The notes under the pieces: model-generated | What the model was told of the DNA's origin: nothing | Seen by the model: the letters and a program-made list of their open reading frames with translations, nothing else | Databases searched by the model: none | Translations under genes and position numbers: made by a program | Assembly (NCBI RefSeq): GCF_003996965.1 | Contig: NZ_QWDM01000010.1 | Location: forward strand, 145,430 to 209,429 | DNA: 64,000 bases | Direction: 5' to 3' | Origin: Flavobacterium cupreum | GTDB lineage: Bacteria > Bacteroidota > Bacteroidia > Flavobacteriales > Flavobacteriaceae | Shown here: piece by piece, positions 8,201-15,482 of the stretch | Layout of the letters: the number at the start of each line of letters is the position of its first letter | Numbering within the stretch: the first letter of the stretch is position 1

Positions 8201-9463
8201 TTCTACCAGGTTAATAGGGGTTCGCTCTACATCCACCTCCCTTAAAGGATCATAACCGATAATAACGGTGAAAAGCGTATAGCCGGGAATGTGGCGTGCT
8301 TCATTGATGATCCAGTCGGGAACTAAATCCAGGAACGAACCCTGAATCATTTCGGGAGCAGGGGAGATTGGCTTCGGTTTTTTTCTGATGGCTGCCCCTT
8401 GCTGAACCGTATGGGTTAATTCGTGTGCAAGTAAATGTTTGCCCGACTGCGAGTCTGGATTGTATTTTCCTTCATTAAAATAAATATTGTTTCCGGTGGC
8501 AAAAGCCTGAGCGCCCAATTGTTTGTTCATCTGAACAGCGGTGGAGTCATTGTGTATGCGGACATTGCTGAAATCGGCACCAATGCCGGATTCCATTTCG
8601 GTTTTTACTTTTCCGGACAGGGGAGAACCGCCGCCTTTACTACTGTTTAAAGTGCTTTCAAGATTAGAGCTGTCAGAAGGGTTCGCATCGGCACCCGCAC
8701 TCATCTGCAGTTCTTTTTCGTCGTCTTTGGCCTGGATTTCGTCTTCTTCCTTGGCCTGAATTTCCTTTTCCGGTTTTGGCTGGATAACTGCTTTTACAGC
8801 TGCATTACTAATGCTGTATTCTGCTTTTGGCTGTGCTGGTGGCGGAGTTACAGCCTCGGTTAAAGGTTTTTTTTGTAGGTCTGCCTTTTTTTCCTCTTTG
8901 GGCTTTTCGTCTTTTTTCTGAACCTCTTCTTCGGTTTTATTTTGGATTTCAGGTTTCAGTTCCACTTTTTTTACCGGAACCGTTGCTGTTTTTTTTACTT
9001 CTTTTTTGTTTGGCAGCGTTGCTTCTTTTTGCGGAACCTCATTTTCAGTTTTGTTCTGAATTACGGTTTTTGGTTTGGAAAAGTCTTTATTGATTTCACG
9101 CTTTTCCGTTTTTTTAGCATCGAGCTTGTTCTGAATGGAATCCTCTTTTAACTGTGCAACCGGAGTGATGGTTTCGGCAACTGTTTTTTGTTGGATTTCC
9201 TTGTTCTGGTCTTCTTGTTTTTGTACGTCTTCGGCCAGTTTCTTCTGCACTACGGATGAAGGCGAAAAAAAGGTTTCCGTATTTGTGGTTTTTTTGGCAG
9301 CGACTACATGGTCTGCGACCCTGTCGGCCTCGGCCTCATGTTTATCATTGGATTTTCCGATATTCAATTTCGCCTGTACACCAAAAAAAGATTCCTGCCC
9401 CTTGTCCTGATGGGACGAGGAGTGCGAAGGAGTTGCTTTTGTTTTTGATGTAAAGGCTGGCAT
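5198..9463 (-). CDS. Large DUF4157 (eCIS core) protein, candidate payload
   Basis: 1421 aa. Residues 26-54 carry the short motif that accompanies eCIS payloads (QAKLNIG...EADRVADHVV). Residues 60-255 are disordered and Lys/Glu/Pro-rich with repeated [V/I/L]QxK motifs. Residues about 278-356 are the DUF4157 domain with HELTH at 347-351. Three related segments of about 80 residues follow (about 394-475, 529-608, 667-747), each starting with a (Y/W)xLxxxxIxxDPxxxE core, then a long helical region (about 750-1130) with hydrophobic amphipathic stretches. The C-terminus (about 1180-1421) holds GVHILSARLFGPW and WNIVFGS, which resemble the GH...LGGPG..WN signature of some nuclease-like toxin tails. 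DUF4157 proteins are enriched in eCIS loci and several are known payloads. The length is exceptional. Nuclease activity is inference. Confidence 0.8.
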   Translation of the reverse strand: MPAFTSKTKATPSHSSSHQDKGQESFFGVQAKLNIGKSNDKHEAEADRVADHVVAAKKTTNTETFFSPSSVVQKKLAEDVQKQEDQNKEIQQKTVAETITPVAQLKEDSIQNKLDAKKTEKREINKDFSKPKTVIQNKTENEVPQKEATLPNKKEVKKTATVPVKKVELKPEIQNKTEEEVQKKDEKPKEEKKADLQKKPLTEAVTPPPAQPKAEYSISNAAVKAVIQPKPEKEIQAKEEDEIQAKDDEKELQMSAGADANPSDSSNLESTLNSSKGGGSPLSGKVKTEMESGIGADFSNVRIHNDSTAVQMNKQLGAQAFATGNNIYFNEGKYNPDSQSGKHLLAHELTHTVQQGAAIRKKPKPISPAPEMIQGSFLDLVPDWIINEARHIPGYTLFTVIIGYDPLREVDVERTPINLVEGLMGLVPFGTAIFDKLQEYGILQKVFDWVEGKLGELGLTIDSIMDMVEDVWDKVSFPYTDIIDLVTEKFSELVHRITSFVSATVDQVITWIKEALIDVAEPILAENKAWSLIKKIIRYDPLRDEEVNATTVEILEDFLILIDKQTELEQMREKGTLQKTADWLDTQVGTFTSLLGELRGLINSAWDAIQPSNLANIADNLSALAAQAGGFLQRVWDFASGVALKVLELVKESLLGWLSSQAATVRGYSLIKVVIGKDPFTNETVERSIPNLIRGFMSLMDGGEEQYAQMVETGAIARITGEIEAAVATLNMTPAAIIQLFTDLWNSFTIDDLIHPLDAFVRIIEKFGEPIGRLIAFVAEIVRIVIVAILEIMNFPFDLIGNIITRAMQAIDDIKKDPIGFLKNILRAIKQGFVQFFDNIVTHLINGVTGWLMSELKDANIPVLTDFTLKGVISWVLEVLDISMEKIWEKLAAHPRIGPARVAKIRNMINTLEGIWTFIKDVQERGMAAIWDKIQEQLSNLWNTVLDAVKNFIMERIVNRITARLLSMLDPTGIMAVINGAIALYSAIQSFIKYLREMLEVVNSFVNGVADIAQGNVTTAANYLERTMGQAMPIVIGFLANQVGLSGIGARVGEMIVSVRLMVDEALTWLVNKAVDTGMAMLDRLMGRSEPQAATPAGPVAGALAEIDSESEKENDEGMVTPDEAQAIKNKVNSDQASVINISSVTDGGDTWDYNYVQLMTHSVPRTAPKTVITPPIMDQGRPKTVVADPLTDIEPASGPGQERGSRNIVAGSTHIDTHVAKNAGNQSELKGVHILSARLFGPWSTWNIVFGSQSLNTNMDNGPETIGKTNKNKTLKYSMTVNYYENTNNDALLTSASPSAAQLRLGLGFYIAESITAQVDEVNGTAVTSLFNSTVRGSFPNLAIVPAVAPEILITNLLNANKVAGTITIGSDVYTKTNFTSVRQIATALQRDNTIISDAIQTLNVPGGAITKSGPNFYIK

Positions 9464-9475
9464 TCGTTATCAATT

Positions 9476-10120
9476 TTAAATTGGAATTATACTTGTTTCC
9501 GGAATTTCATTAACTCCGATTCTCTTAAATTCTAAAAAGGTTTCCAGTTCCTGACCGGTTTCCGAGTAGAAAACAATCCACAATCCGTCTTTAAAAACCG
9601 TTATATTATTTAAAGACAAGACATACGGAATCGTGCTATTTGTTTGCACTAAGGCAGATTCTGCTTTTTGAGAATCAAGCTTTCGTCTGATATTTGCAAT
9701 CGATTTGTTACGCTCCCGGTCTATTTTATTTTTAAAGGCTGATAAATCTTCTTTATCATGAAAAATAACGACCAGGATTTCCTTTTTTAAAATGGTGTCA
9801 TTCTTAGGATTGAGGTATACATTTTTTAAACTCGGGAAAACGGATAATACGCCCTCCACTCTCAAACATTTCGATACGGATGCATCTGCCTGTAGGACTA
9901 AAGGGTTTGATTTGTTGACATAAATAGTGTCACATCCCGCAAAGCAGCAACACAGCAAACAAAAAAGGGTTGTAATTCCCAAAAATTTAAATTTCAAATT
10001 CCAATGAATGAGTTGGTTAAAAAACAGAAACTCCAAATTTTCAGATTCCAACTGATCGGCTTGTTTTAAAATTGGAATTTGGAATTTATTCTTATTGGAA
10101 TTTAGAAGTACTACTTTCAT
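9476..10120 (-). CDS. Putative lipoprotein, eCIS accessory; start uncertain
   Basis: Open frame of 214 aa. A lipoprotein signal is clear at residues 43-63 (FKFLGITTLFCLLCCCFAGC), far from the first Met. The first ~41 residues are encoded by an AT-rich inverted repeat (9989-10087) and read like translated intergenic repeat. A TTG at 9997 directly in front of the signal is a credible start and gives a 173-aa precursor. The mature part (about residues 64-214) is not recognised; it includes a charged helix (KNKIDRERNKSIANIRRKL) and a likely beta-rich C-terminus. It sits between two DUF4157 payload genes with gaps of about 12 bp on each side, so it belongs to the operon. It could be a membrane-bound protector against payload or an anchor. 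Confidence 0.55.
   Translation of the reverse strand: MKVVLLNSNKNKFQIPILKQADQLESENLEFLFFNQLIHWNLKFKFLGITTLFCLLCCCFAGCDTIYVNKSNPLVLQADASVSKCLRVEGVLSVFPSLKNVYLNPKNDTILKKEILVVIFHDKEDLSAFKNKIDRERNKSIANIRRKLDSQKAESALVQTNSTIPYVLSLNNITVFKDGLWIVFYSETGQELETFLEFKRIGVNEIPETSIIPI
9989..10087. repeat. AT-rich inverted repeat overlapping a gene start
   Basis: Arms of 17 bp at 9989-10005 (AAATTTCAAATTCCAAT) and 10071-10087, complementary except for one base, with a 65-bp loop. Further TTGGAATTT units occur nearby (10093-10102 and 9480-9486). This is the style of intergenic repeat scattered in Flavobacterium genomes. Confidence 0.75.
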
Positions 10121-10131
10121 ATTTCTGATTT

Positions 10132-12381
10132 TTAAAATTTACCTGCCCTCATTTCATTCACAAAAGGCAGCAGGGCAGCGGCAGAAGCATGTCCGCCTCC
10201 GCCATTTAGTGCTTTGTAATAATCTTCACAGATTGAGGCCTGTTGTTCTCTGTTGAATTCATTAAAATGGGCATGTTTAAAAGTTCCGTCGCTATTGATA
10301 TAATTGTATCCTTCACCAAAAGCCTGTGCATGTATCGCCTGCGCCATGTATACCGATCCTGCGTGCTCGTATTGTGCCACATGTGACAATTCGTGAACCA
10401 TAGTTGCGGTGTCTTCTCCGGGTGCTGCATGAATGATATGCGCTGTGGTTACGGCTCTGTAGCCTCCACCGGAAAAATAACCGGAAATATAGGCTACCAG
10501 AGAACCTTCATCGACATATACCTGATCATACGGAATCATTCCTGCAGGATGTACCTGAAGCGAGGCGTTTCTTTCGACATCGGTCAGTTTTCGCATTCTA
10601 AAAATAAGGCCCCATATCAGCTGTAATATTTCAAAGATTCCAAGTAAATCGATAAGGTATAATAAAAGTTTTCCTGCCCAGCTAAGTCCGCCCAAAATGC
10701 CATCCCATATCCAGGAAGCAAAACCTTTAATTCCCTGCCAGGCCCAGACTGCTGCGCCAACGATACCGTTCCATCCCCATTGTGCAAAGCCTGAAATCCC
10801 TTTTCCCAGCCAGCTCAGCGTTCCGGTCAGGGCATTCCACAGTTTCGAAAGGCTTGGTGCCGTAACAAAATCAACTGCCCAGTCGTAGCCGGCAACAACA
10901 CCTTCCAGGATCCAGTTTGCGGCTCCTGAGATCCCGCCTCCCAACCAGCTAAAGACTCCTTTTACACCTTCCCATAAATGTCCTGCGGCGGCACTCAGTC
11001 CGTCCCAGGCCCAGCCTAAGATGCCGGTAATTGCGTCCCAGCCGTGTACAATTAATCTCCACAATCGGGATGGGATATTAGAAATGAAAGACCATACATT
11101 GTTGCCCAAAAGGCATAGTTTTTCCCATAAAACGGTACCAATCACTTTGATGATGTCCCAGGCTTTATTTCCAAACCACTTAATACCGTCCCAGACATAC
11201 GATGCGGCACCGGATAACCAATTGAGTGCATCACTTCCTAGTGATTTCATGCCATCCCAGACAGCAGTCGCCTGTTCTCCAAGATAAGAAGTAGCAGAAT
11301 CCCAGGCCGCGCTTACGTCACTGGCAAAACCAGAAACCGCCTCGGTAACGGCTCCGGTTGCGGAATTCCAGCCCTCACTTACGGTATCGGCAAAACCGGA
11401 TGCCACATCAGAGACTGCTCCTGTTGCCGCCTCCCATCCGTCACTTACCGTATCTGTTGCGCTGTCCCAGGCATCGCCAAGCCAGCTTCTTTGTACCGGA
11501 GTGTTTTCTTTCTTTTGAATATTCGAACCTTGTTGTACGGTATGGGTAAGCTCATGTGCGAGTAAATGTTTGCCTTGTTTGCTGTCGGCATCATATTTTC
11601 CGGAATTAAAATAAATATCATTTCCGTTCGTAAAAGCCTGAGCGCCGAGATCCTGACTCATTTGCATGGCATTGCTGTCGGTATGAATGCGAACCTGACT
11701 GAAATCGGTTCCGAAACCGGATTCCATTTCGCTTTTTACCCCTTTAGAAAGAGGTGATCCGCCGCCTTTACTGCTTTTTAGATTGGTTTCTAATTTAGCA
11801 TCGTTTGCAGTCGACTCGTTATTATTTGATTTTTTCTGAACAGGCTTCTTTTTATCTTCTTCTTTTTCCTTGCCTTTTTTCTGTATCTTTTTATCTTCGT
11901 CTTTGTCTGCTTTTTTTTGTATTTTCTTTTTATCGTCCTCTTTTTCTTTACCTTTTTTTTGTACTTTTTTATCTTCGTCTTTATCTGCCTTTTTTTGAAT
12001 TTTCTTTTTATCGTCTTCTTTTTCCTTGCCCTTTTTTTGAATTTTTTTGTCTTCTTCTTTAGCTGTCTTTTTTTGGATTTTCTGTTTGTCTTCTTCTTTT
12101 TCCTTGCCTTTTTTCTGTACTGGTTTCTCTTTTTCCAAATCCTGTTTCTGAACGGTGGATATGGTTTCGGAAATGGGTTTTCTCTGCACGCCTTCTTCTC
12201 CTTTGGACTGCAGTAATCCGCCACTTTTTCCTTTGTTCACTACCTTATCGGCAACAGTATCTGCTTCGACTTCGTATTTGTCCCCCACGGTACCGGTCGT
12301 TAGTTTTTTTTGGATTTTTGGTCCAAAAAAAGGAGAAGAGGAGTGATTGTCCGGTTTTTTATTTTCTAAAGTTCTCATCAC
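10132..12381 (-). CDS. DUF4157 (eCIS core) protein with a second HExxH domain
   Basis: 749 aa. Residues 18-48 carry the payload-associated motif (IQKKLTTGTVGDKYEVEAD). Residues about 55-185 are a Lys/Glu repeat tract with [V/I]QKK at each unit. Residues about 205-286 are the DUF4157 domain with HELTH at 276-280. Residues about 298-590 are a Trp/Gly/Ala-rich series (SATG, WDGI, WAWDG units), which would form amphipathic, possibly membrane-active helices. Residues about 600-749 hold a second metalloprotease-like site, HELSH at 663-667 followed by YEHAG, with E712 downstream. DUF4157 is typical of eCIS payloads. The modular plan (loading tail, core, membrane-active stretch, protease-like end) fits a toxin, but activity is inferred. 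Confidence 0.8.
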   Translation of the reverse strand: MMRTLENKKPDNHSSSPFFGPKIQKKLTTGTVGDKYEVEADTVADKVVNKGKSGGLLQSKGEEGVQRKPISETISTVQKQDLEKEKPVQKKGKEKEEDKQKIQKKTAKEEDKKIQKKGKEKEDDKKKIQKKADKDEDKKVQKKGKEKEDDKKKIQKKADKDEDKKIQKKGKEKEEDKKKPVQKKSNNNESTANDAKLETNLKSSKGGGSPLSKGVKSEMESGFGTDFSQVRIHTDSNAMQMSQDLGAQAFTNGNDIYFNSGKYDADSKQGKHLLAHELTHTVQQGSNIQKKENTPVQRSWLGDAWDSATDTVSDGWEAATGAVSDVASGFADTVSEGWNSATGAVTEAVSGFASDVSAAWDSATSYLGEQATAVWDGMKSLGSDALNWLSGAASYVWDGIKWFGNKAWDIIKVIGTVLWEKLCLLGNNVWSFISNIPSRLWRLIVHGWDAITGILGWAWDGLSAAAGHLWEGVKGVFSWLGGGISGAANWILEGVVAGYDWAVDFVTAPSLSKLWNALTGTLSWLGKGISGFAQWGWNGIVGAAVWAWQGIKGFASWIWDGILGGLSWAGKLLLYLIDLLGIFEILQLIWGLIFRMRKLTDVERNASLQVHPAGMIPYDQVYVDEGSLVAYISGYFSGGGYRAVTTAHIIHAAPGEDTATMVHELSHVAQYEHAGSVYMAQAIHAQAFGEGYNYINSDGTFKHAHFNEFNREQQASICEDYYKALNGGGGHASAAALLPFVNEMRAGKF
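11842..12114 (-). repeat. Coding tandem repeat (Lys/Glu tract)
   Basis: About three to four imperfect coding units of roughly 26 codons, each reading KKGKEKEEDKKKIQKKADKD or close to it, inside the 749-aa DUF4157 gene (residues about 90-180). Adjacent units are near-identical at the DNA level, so this tract can expand or shrink by slippage. Confidence 0.8.
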
Positions 12382-12450
12382 TTTATGGTTTTATTATTTG
12401 AAACAAATACTTGTTTTTTAAATCCCAACTGGATTTATTTTCGTGAAATA

Positions 12451-13326
12451 CTAAGCTACCAGGGTTTTAGCGTTAGCCTCTTCTTTCGGTATGATCTGAT
12501 GTTTTTCTAATTCGATCTTTATCTGTGCATACCAGTACGGAAATATTTTAAAGAGTCGGTGTTCGATTTCGTCGGTAATGTCTTTCTTGTATTTTTTAAT
12601 ACCGAAGAGATGACTGTAACCCATTGCAGCGGCATAGATGCTTTGTTCTGCAATATTTTTTCCTTTTAGCAGCAGTGTTGGTGAAATGTTGTTATAGTCT
12701 AATATTGAGGCCAGGTTGTATTGTTCGATGACAATGCAGGGTTCGAATCCCTGTTGTTTTAACGGGGCAAATTCTTCCCGGTGTGCCGTATAAATTTTTT
12801 CCATATCATAGTAGGCGCTTACAAATTTCCTGCAAAGCGTAAGATCATTAAACCCCAGTATTCCACAACTGTACGAATGCCCGAGATTGGAATGCCAATA
12901 CGGCAAATGGGCAGTATACTGGTTGAAAAAATCAATTTGTTTCTTATAATGCATTTCATAGCCGCATTCTTTTCGTTCCAGAATAATACTGTCGAAGCTA
13001 AAATTGATTTTTCTTTTTATAAACACATCTGTATCGAGGTGAACAAATGGTTTTGTCTGTCTTTCGATCGCATGAATTTTGGACTTCATCCAGAGTTCCT
13101 GGTTTTTTTCATTAGTCATTTTTGTAACCCTGCAGGGCAGCATGTATAAAAATTTATAAGCGGTTTCATCTGCATAAAGTTCAATGTCTTTGTACCAGAG
13201 GTGACTGTATAAAATACTCAGGGCAGTCATATAGATCGTTTCCTTGAGTTTATTGCCCATCTGCCAACGGTTATTGATTAGCGGAAAAGCATCCAGGCTG
13301 TATATAATTCTTGGTTCTTCAGTCAT
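12451..13326 (-). CDS. Glycosyltransferase-like protein in eCIS cluster (DUF6734-like)
   Basis: 291 aa from the ATG at 13326. A longer in-frame start at 13431 would overlap the upstream gene by 101 bp and is rejected. The sequence opens with a beta-strand typical of GT-A folds (RIIYSLDAFPL) and holds a DxD-like motif in PFVHLDTDVFI, then a conserved CGILGFND segment. This resembles the DUF6734 type of nucleotide-sugar-dependent transferases. No signal peptide is visible. It starts 4 bp after the nucleotidyltransferase-like gene, so the two form a pair between the tape measure and the payload genes. Possible roles are glycosylating a particle component or acting as a transferase toxin; neither is shown by sequence alone. 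Confidence 0.6.
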   Translation of the reverse strand: MTEEPRIIYSLDAFPLINNRWQMGNKLKETIYMTALSILYSHLWYKDIELYADETAYKFLYMLPCRVTKMTNEKNQELWMKSKIHAIERQTKPFVHLDTDVFIKRKINFSFDSIILERKECGYEMHYKKQIDFFNQYTAHLPYWHSNLGHSYSCGILGFNDLTLCRKFVSAYYDMEKIYTAHREEFAPLKQQGFEPCIVIEQYNLASILDYNNISPTLLLKGKNIAEQSIYAAAMGYSHLFGIKKYKKDITDEIEHRLFKIFPYWYAQIKIELEKHQIIPKEEANAKTLVA

Positions 13327-13330
13327 ACCA

Positions 13331-13900
13331 TTATTTTTTAAGTGTTTGAAGGAGTTGTTTTTCTTCCAAGTAGCATACATTGTTGTATAACGATGCCTTT
13401 TTACTGTGTTTGTAAAGTCTTTTCCACTCATACTTATGACCCATTGCCGCTGAGGTTACTTCCGGTAACTGGGTGTTATGGAATTCTTTCATCTCATTAA
13501 AAGTGGCATGCCAGACCATTCTGCCGAGTAAGGGAGACTGGGTGAGTTGTATTTTGGAAAAAATCCTTTTGTAATAATCCGTGTGCACATTCTTATTATT
13601 GACAAAGAATTCCGAGACTAAAACTTCCCCGACATTTATATTGTAAAACCGGCTGAAATACCGCGTTATTCCATCCTGTTCCTGAATCGGCAAAAGGTCT
13701 TCTTCATTTTCATAAATAATATCAATGTCATTGACGGGCATATCATAATAACTGCGGAGATTGATATAATCTGCAATTCCGCCTACAAACGCAATTTTTG
13801 ACAAATCGAGTTTGTCAAAAATATTTTGAAGCGCCTGTTGCTGCTCATAGAAAATGTTTTTTTCATCTTCCTTCAGGAATGTTTTTTCTTCAGTTTCCAT
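13331..13900 (-). CDS. Nucleotidyltransferase-like protein in eCIS cluster
   Basis: 189 aa from the ATG at 13900 (METEEK). A TTG nine codons earlier would overlap the tape-measure gene. The motif AFVGGIADYINL followed by PVNDIDIIYE matches the minimal nucleotidyltransferase signature GG...DxD used by MNT-type enzymes. The rest is unrecognised (RMVWHATFNEMKEF helix, Lys-rich C-terminus). It lies 10 bp after the tape-measure stop and 4 bp before the transferase-like gene. Such enzymes attach nucleotides to proteins or small molecules; in this place it could modify a particle protein or be a payload. Fold call is by motif only. Confidence 0.55.
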   Translation of the reverse strand: METEEKTFLKEDEKNIFYEQQQALQNIFDKLDLSKIAFVGGIADYINLRSYYDMPVNDIDIIYENEEDLLPIQEQDGITRYFSRFYNINVGEVLVSEFFVNNKNVHTDYYKRIFSKIQLTQSPLLGRMVWHATFNEMKEFHNTQLPEVTSAAMGHKYEWKRLYKHSKKASLYNNVCYLEEKQLLQTLKK

Positions 13901-13910
13901 ATTTTTAAAA

Positions 13911-15482
13911 TTACCAGTCGACAAAAATTACTTTGTTTTTCCAGGCCAGTTTTACGATTCCTATATTCCAGGTAATCTTATCCAGCAAGATGTCCTGTGT
14001 TTTTCTTTCTACAAGAACTTTCGGATTATCTCCGGTCAGGATTATTTTTCCGGGTCTTTGTAAATATTCATTTTGCAGCAAGGCGACAGAGGAGTTCTTC
14101 ATAACCGGCCAGTGGTCCAAAGCTGCCTGAAGCATTTCAGTACTGTGTTTTTTGAATTCTTCCGACAGTATGATGTTTCGGTTAATGGTCTGGTTAAGCG
14201 GAATGTTGCACAGTAATTTTTCGAACAGCATTTCATTTTCATAATCCTGTTCTTTTGCTGTGGCGGTATAGTGTAAAAGATGTGCTGCAACTTCCGGATC
14301 CTTTATCGTATTGTCTTTGTTGAGTAATCCGCAATTCAGGAAAAGCTGTTTCACGAAAGGATGAATCAGAATCAGTCCGGCATTGTTTACGTAATGATTG
14401 GCCGGGACCTCAGCAATTTCTTCCTTTAGAAATAAAGGCGATTCGAGAATTTTGGCCTCTTTGGTTTCGTCACGATTTAAAACAGGGTTCACTGCTGCAA
14501 CCTTATTTTCGGAGGCCGGGCTGTCAACCGTTTGGGAGCACGAAGGTACCGTTGTGGTATTGCTGTTTTTTTTAAGTAGCTCCAAAGCTTTTTGTGCCAG
14601 CATAGTGGTTAGTTTCAGGACTTCAGGAGCAAGATTACTCAGTACATCCAAAACGGATCTGTCTGTGATTTGCTTATTAAGTTGTTCTGCAACAAATTTC
14701 AGGTCGTATTTTCGAACCGCATCAAAAGAAGCCATCAGGAAAACTAATTTCTCTTTTACGATACTTTCGTTGTACTTTAATACTATTGACAGGACGATAT
14801 CCCAAACTAGATTTCGCTGATGCAATCCTGTCTTAGATTGTGAAAGAACAGCCGTCATATTGATTTTAATCCTTTCGATATTTTTCGATATCGTTTCTTC
14901 AGCAGCTAATTCTAAAAGGAAGGTGTTTTTTAAAATAGTGAAAATCTGGTCATCTGATAATTGTTTGATAAAGCGGATTCTTATGGCACGGCTCGCTAAA
15001 GCACTCATTAATTTAACGCCAAAAGCTTTGTCTTCGATCATTTTTTCAAATGAATCTTCTGCGGTTGCTTTAGGCGTGCTTCCTGAATCATACCACCATG
15101 AATGGGTTCCGGTTTCTAAAAAACTGAAGAAGGCATTCAGGTCTTTTTCCTTATTCTTAACGAGTTTATACTGTTCCGTATCAAGAAAACCCTGTTCCAT
15201 TTGTTTCCCGATTTGTTTCCGGAACTGATCCATAATTTCAATCTTCAGGCTATTAAAATCAAGATCATGCGCTACAGCAAGATCCATGTTTAATTTTTCG
15301 ATCTGAATACTATGCAAGGGCATTTTTTTATCGAGCGTATCAAAATACGTTTCTAAAAGCGGAAATAATTCTGCTTTTAGAAACGTGTCCAGATTGTCTT
15401 TTAGGAAATACGCATTTTTTTTGGAAGGCGTATTCACCTCAACAAATAACTTATTGATACTATGTCTTTCGGAGATCTGCAT
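13911..15482 (-). CDS. eCIS tape-measure-type protein (Afp14-like)
   Basis: 523 aa, member of the CIS tape-measure family. The N-terminus has the typical pattern INKLFVEVNTPSKKNA...LFPLLETYFDTL...IQIEKLNMDL, and the C-terminal part has the family hallmark NNAGLILIHPFVKQLF. The middle is helical with a low-complexity linker (residues about 305-345). Tape-measure proteins set tube length and sit in the lumen during assembly. The protein is at the short end for the family, which would predict short particles if it acts as a ruler. It directly abuts the PKD-protein gene (adjacent bases 15482/15483) and precedes the transferase pair. Confidence 0.8.
   Translation of the reverse strand: MQISERHSINKLFVEVNTPSKKNAYFLKDNLDTFLKAELFPLLETYFDTLDKKMPLHSIQIEKLNMDLAVAHDLDFNSLKIEIMDQFRKQIGKQMEQGFLDTEQYKLVKNKEKDLNAFFSFLETGTHSWWYDSGSTPKATAEDSFEKMIEDKAFGVKLMSALASRAIRIRFIKQLSDDQIFTILKNTFLLELAAEETISKNIERIKINMTAVLSQSKTGLHQRNLVWDIVLSIVLKYNESIVKEKLVFLMASFDAVRKYDLKFVAEQLNKQITDRSVLDVLSNLAPEVLKLTTMLAQKALELLKKNSNTTTVPSCSQTVDSPASENKVAAVNPVLNRDETKEAKILESPLFLKEEIAEVPANHYVNNAGLILIHPFVKQLFLNCGLLNKDNTIKDPEVAAHLLHYTATAKEQDYENEMLFEKLLCNIPLNQTINRNIILSEEFKKHSTEMLQAALDHWPVMKNSSVALLQNEYLQRPGKIILTGDNPKVLVERKTQDILLDKITWNIGIVKLAWKNKVIFVDW

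Noticed and set aside
11790..12224. 144-aa Lys/Arg-rich frame on the minus strand
   Set aside because: It is a frame-shifted reading of the Lys/Glu repeat tract of the 749-aa DUF4157 gene.
13327..13431. Longer start for the glycosyltransferase-like gene
   Set aside because: It would overlap the nucleotidyltransferase-like gene by 101 bp; the ATG at 13326 directly precedes the first beta-strand of the fold.
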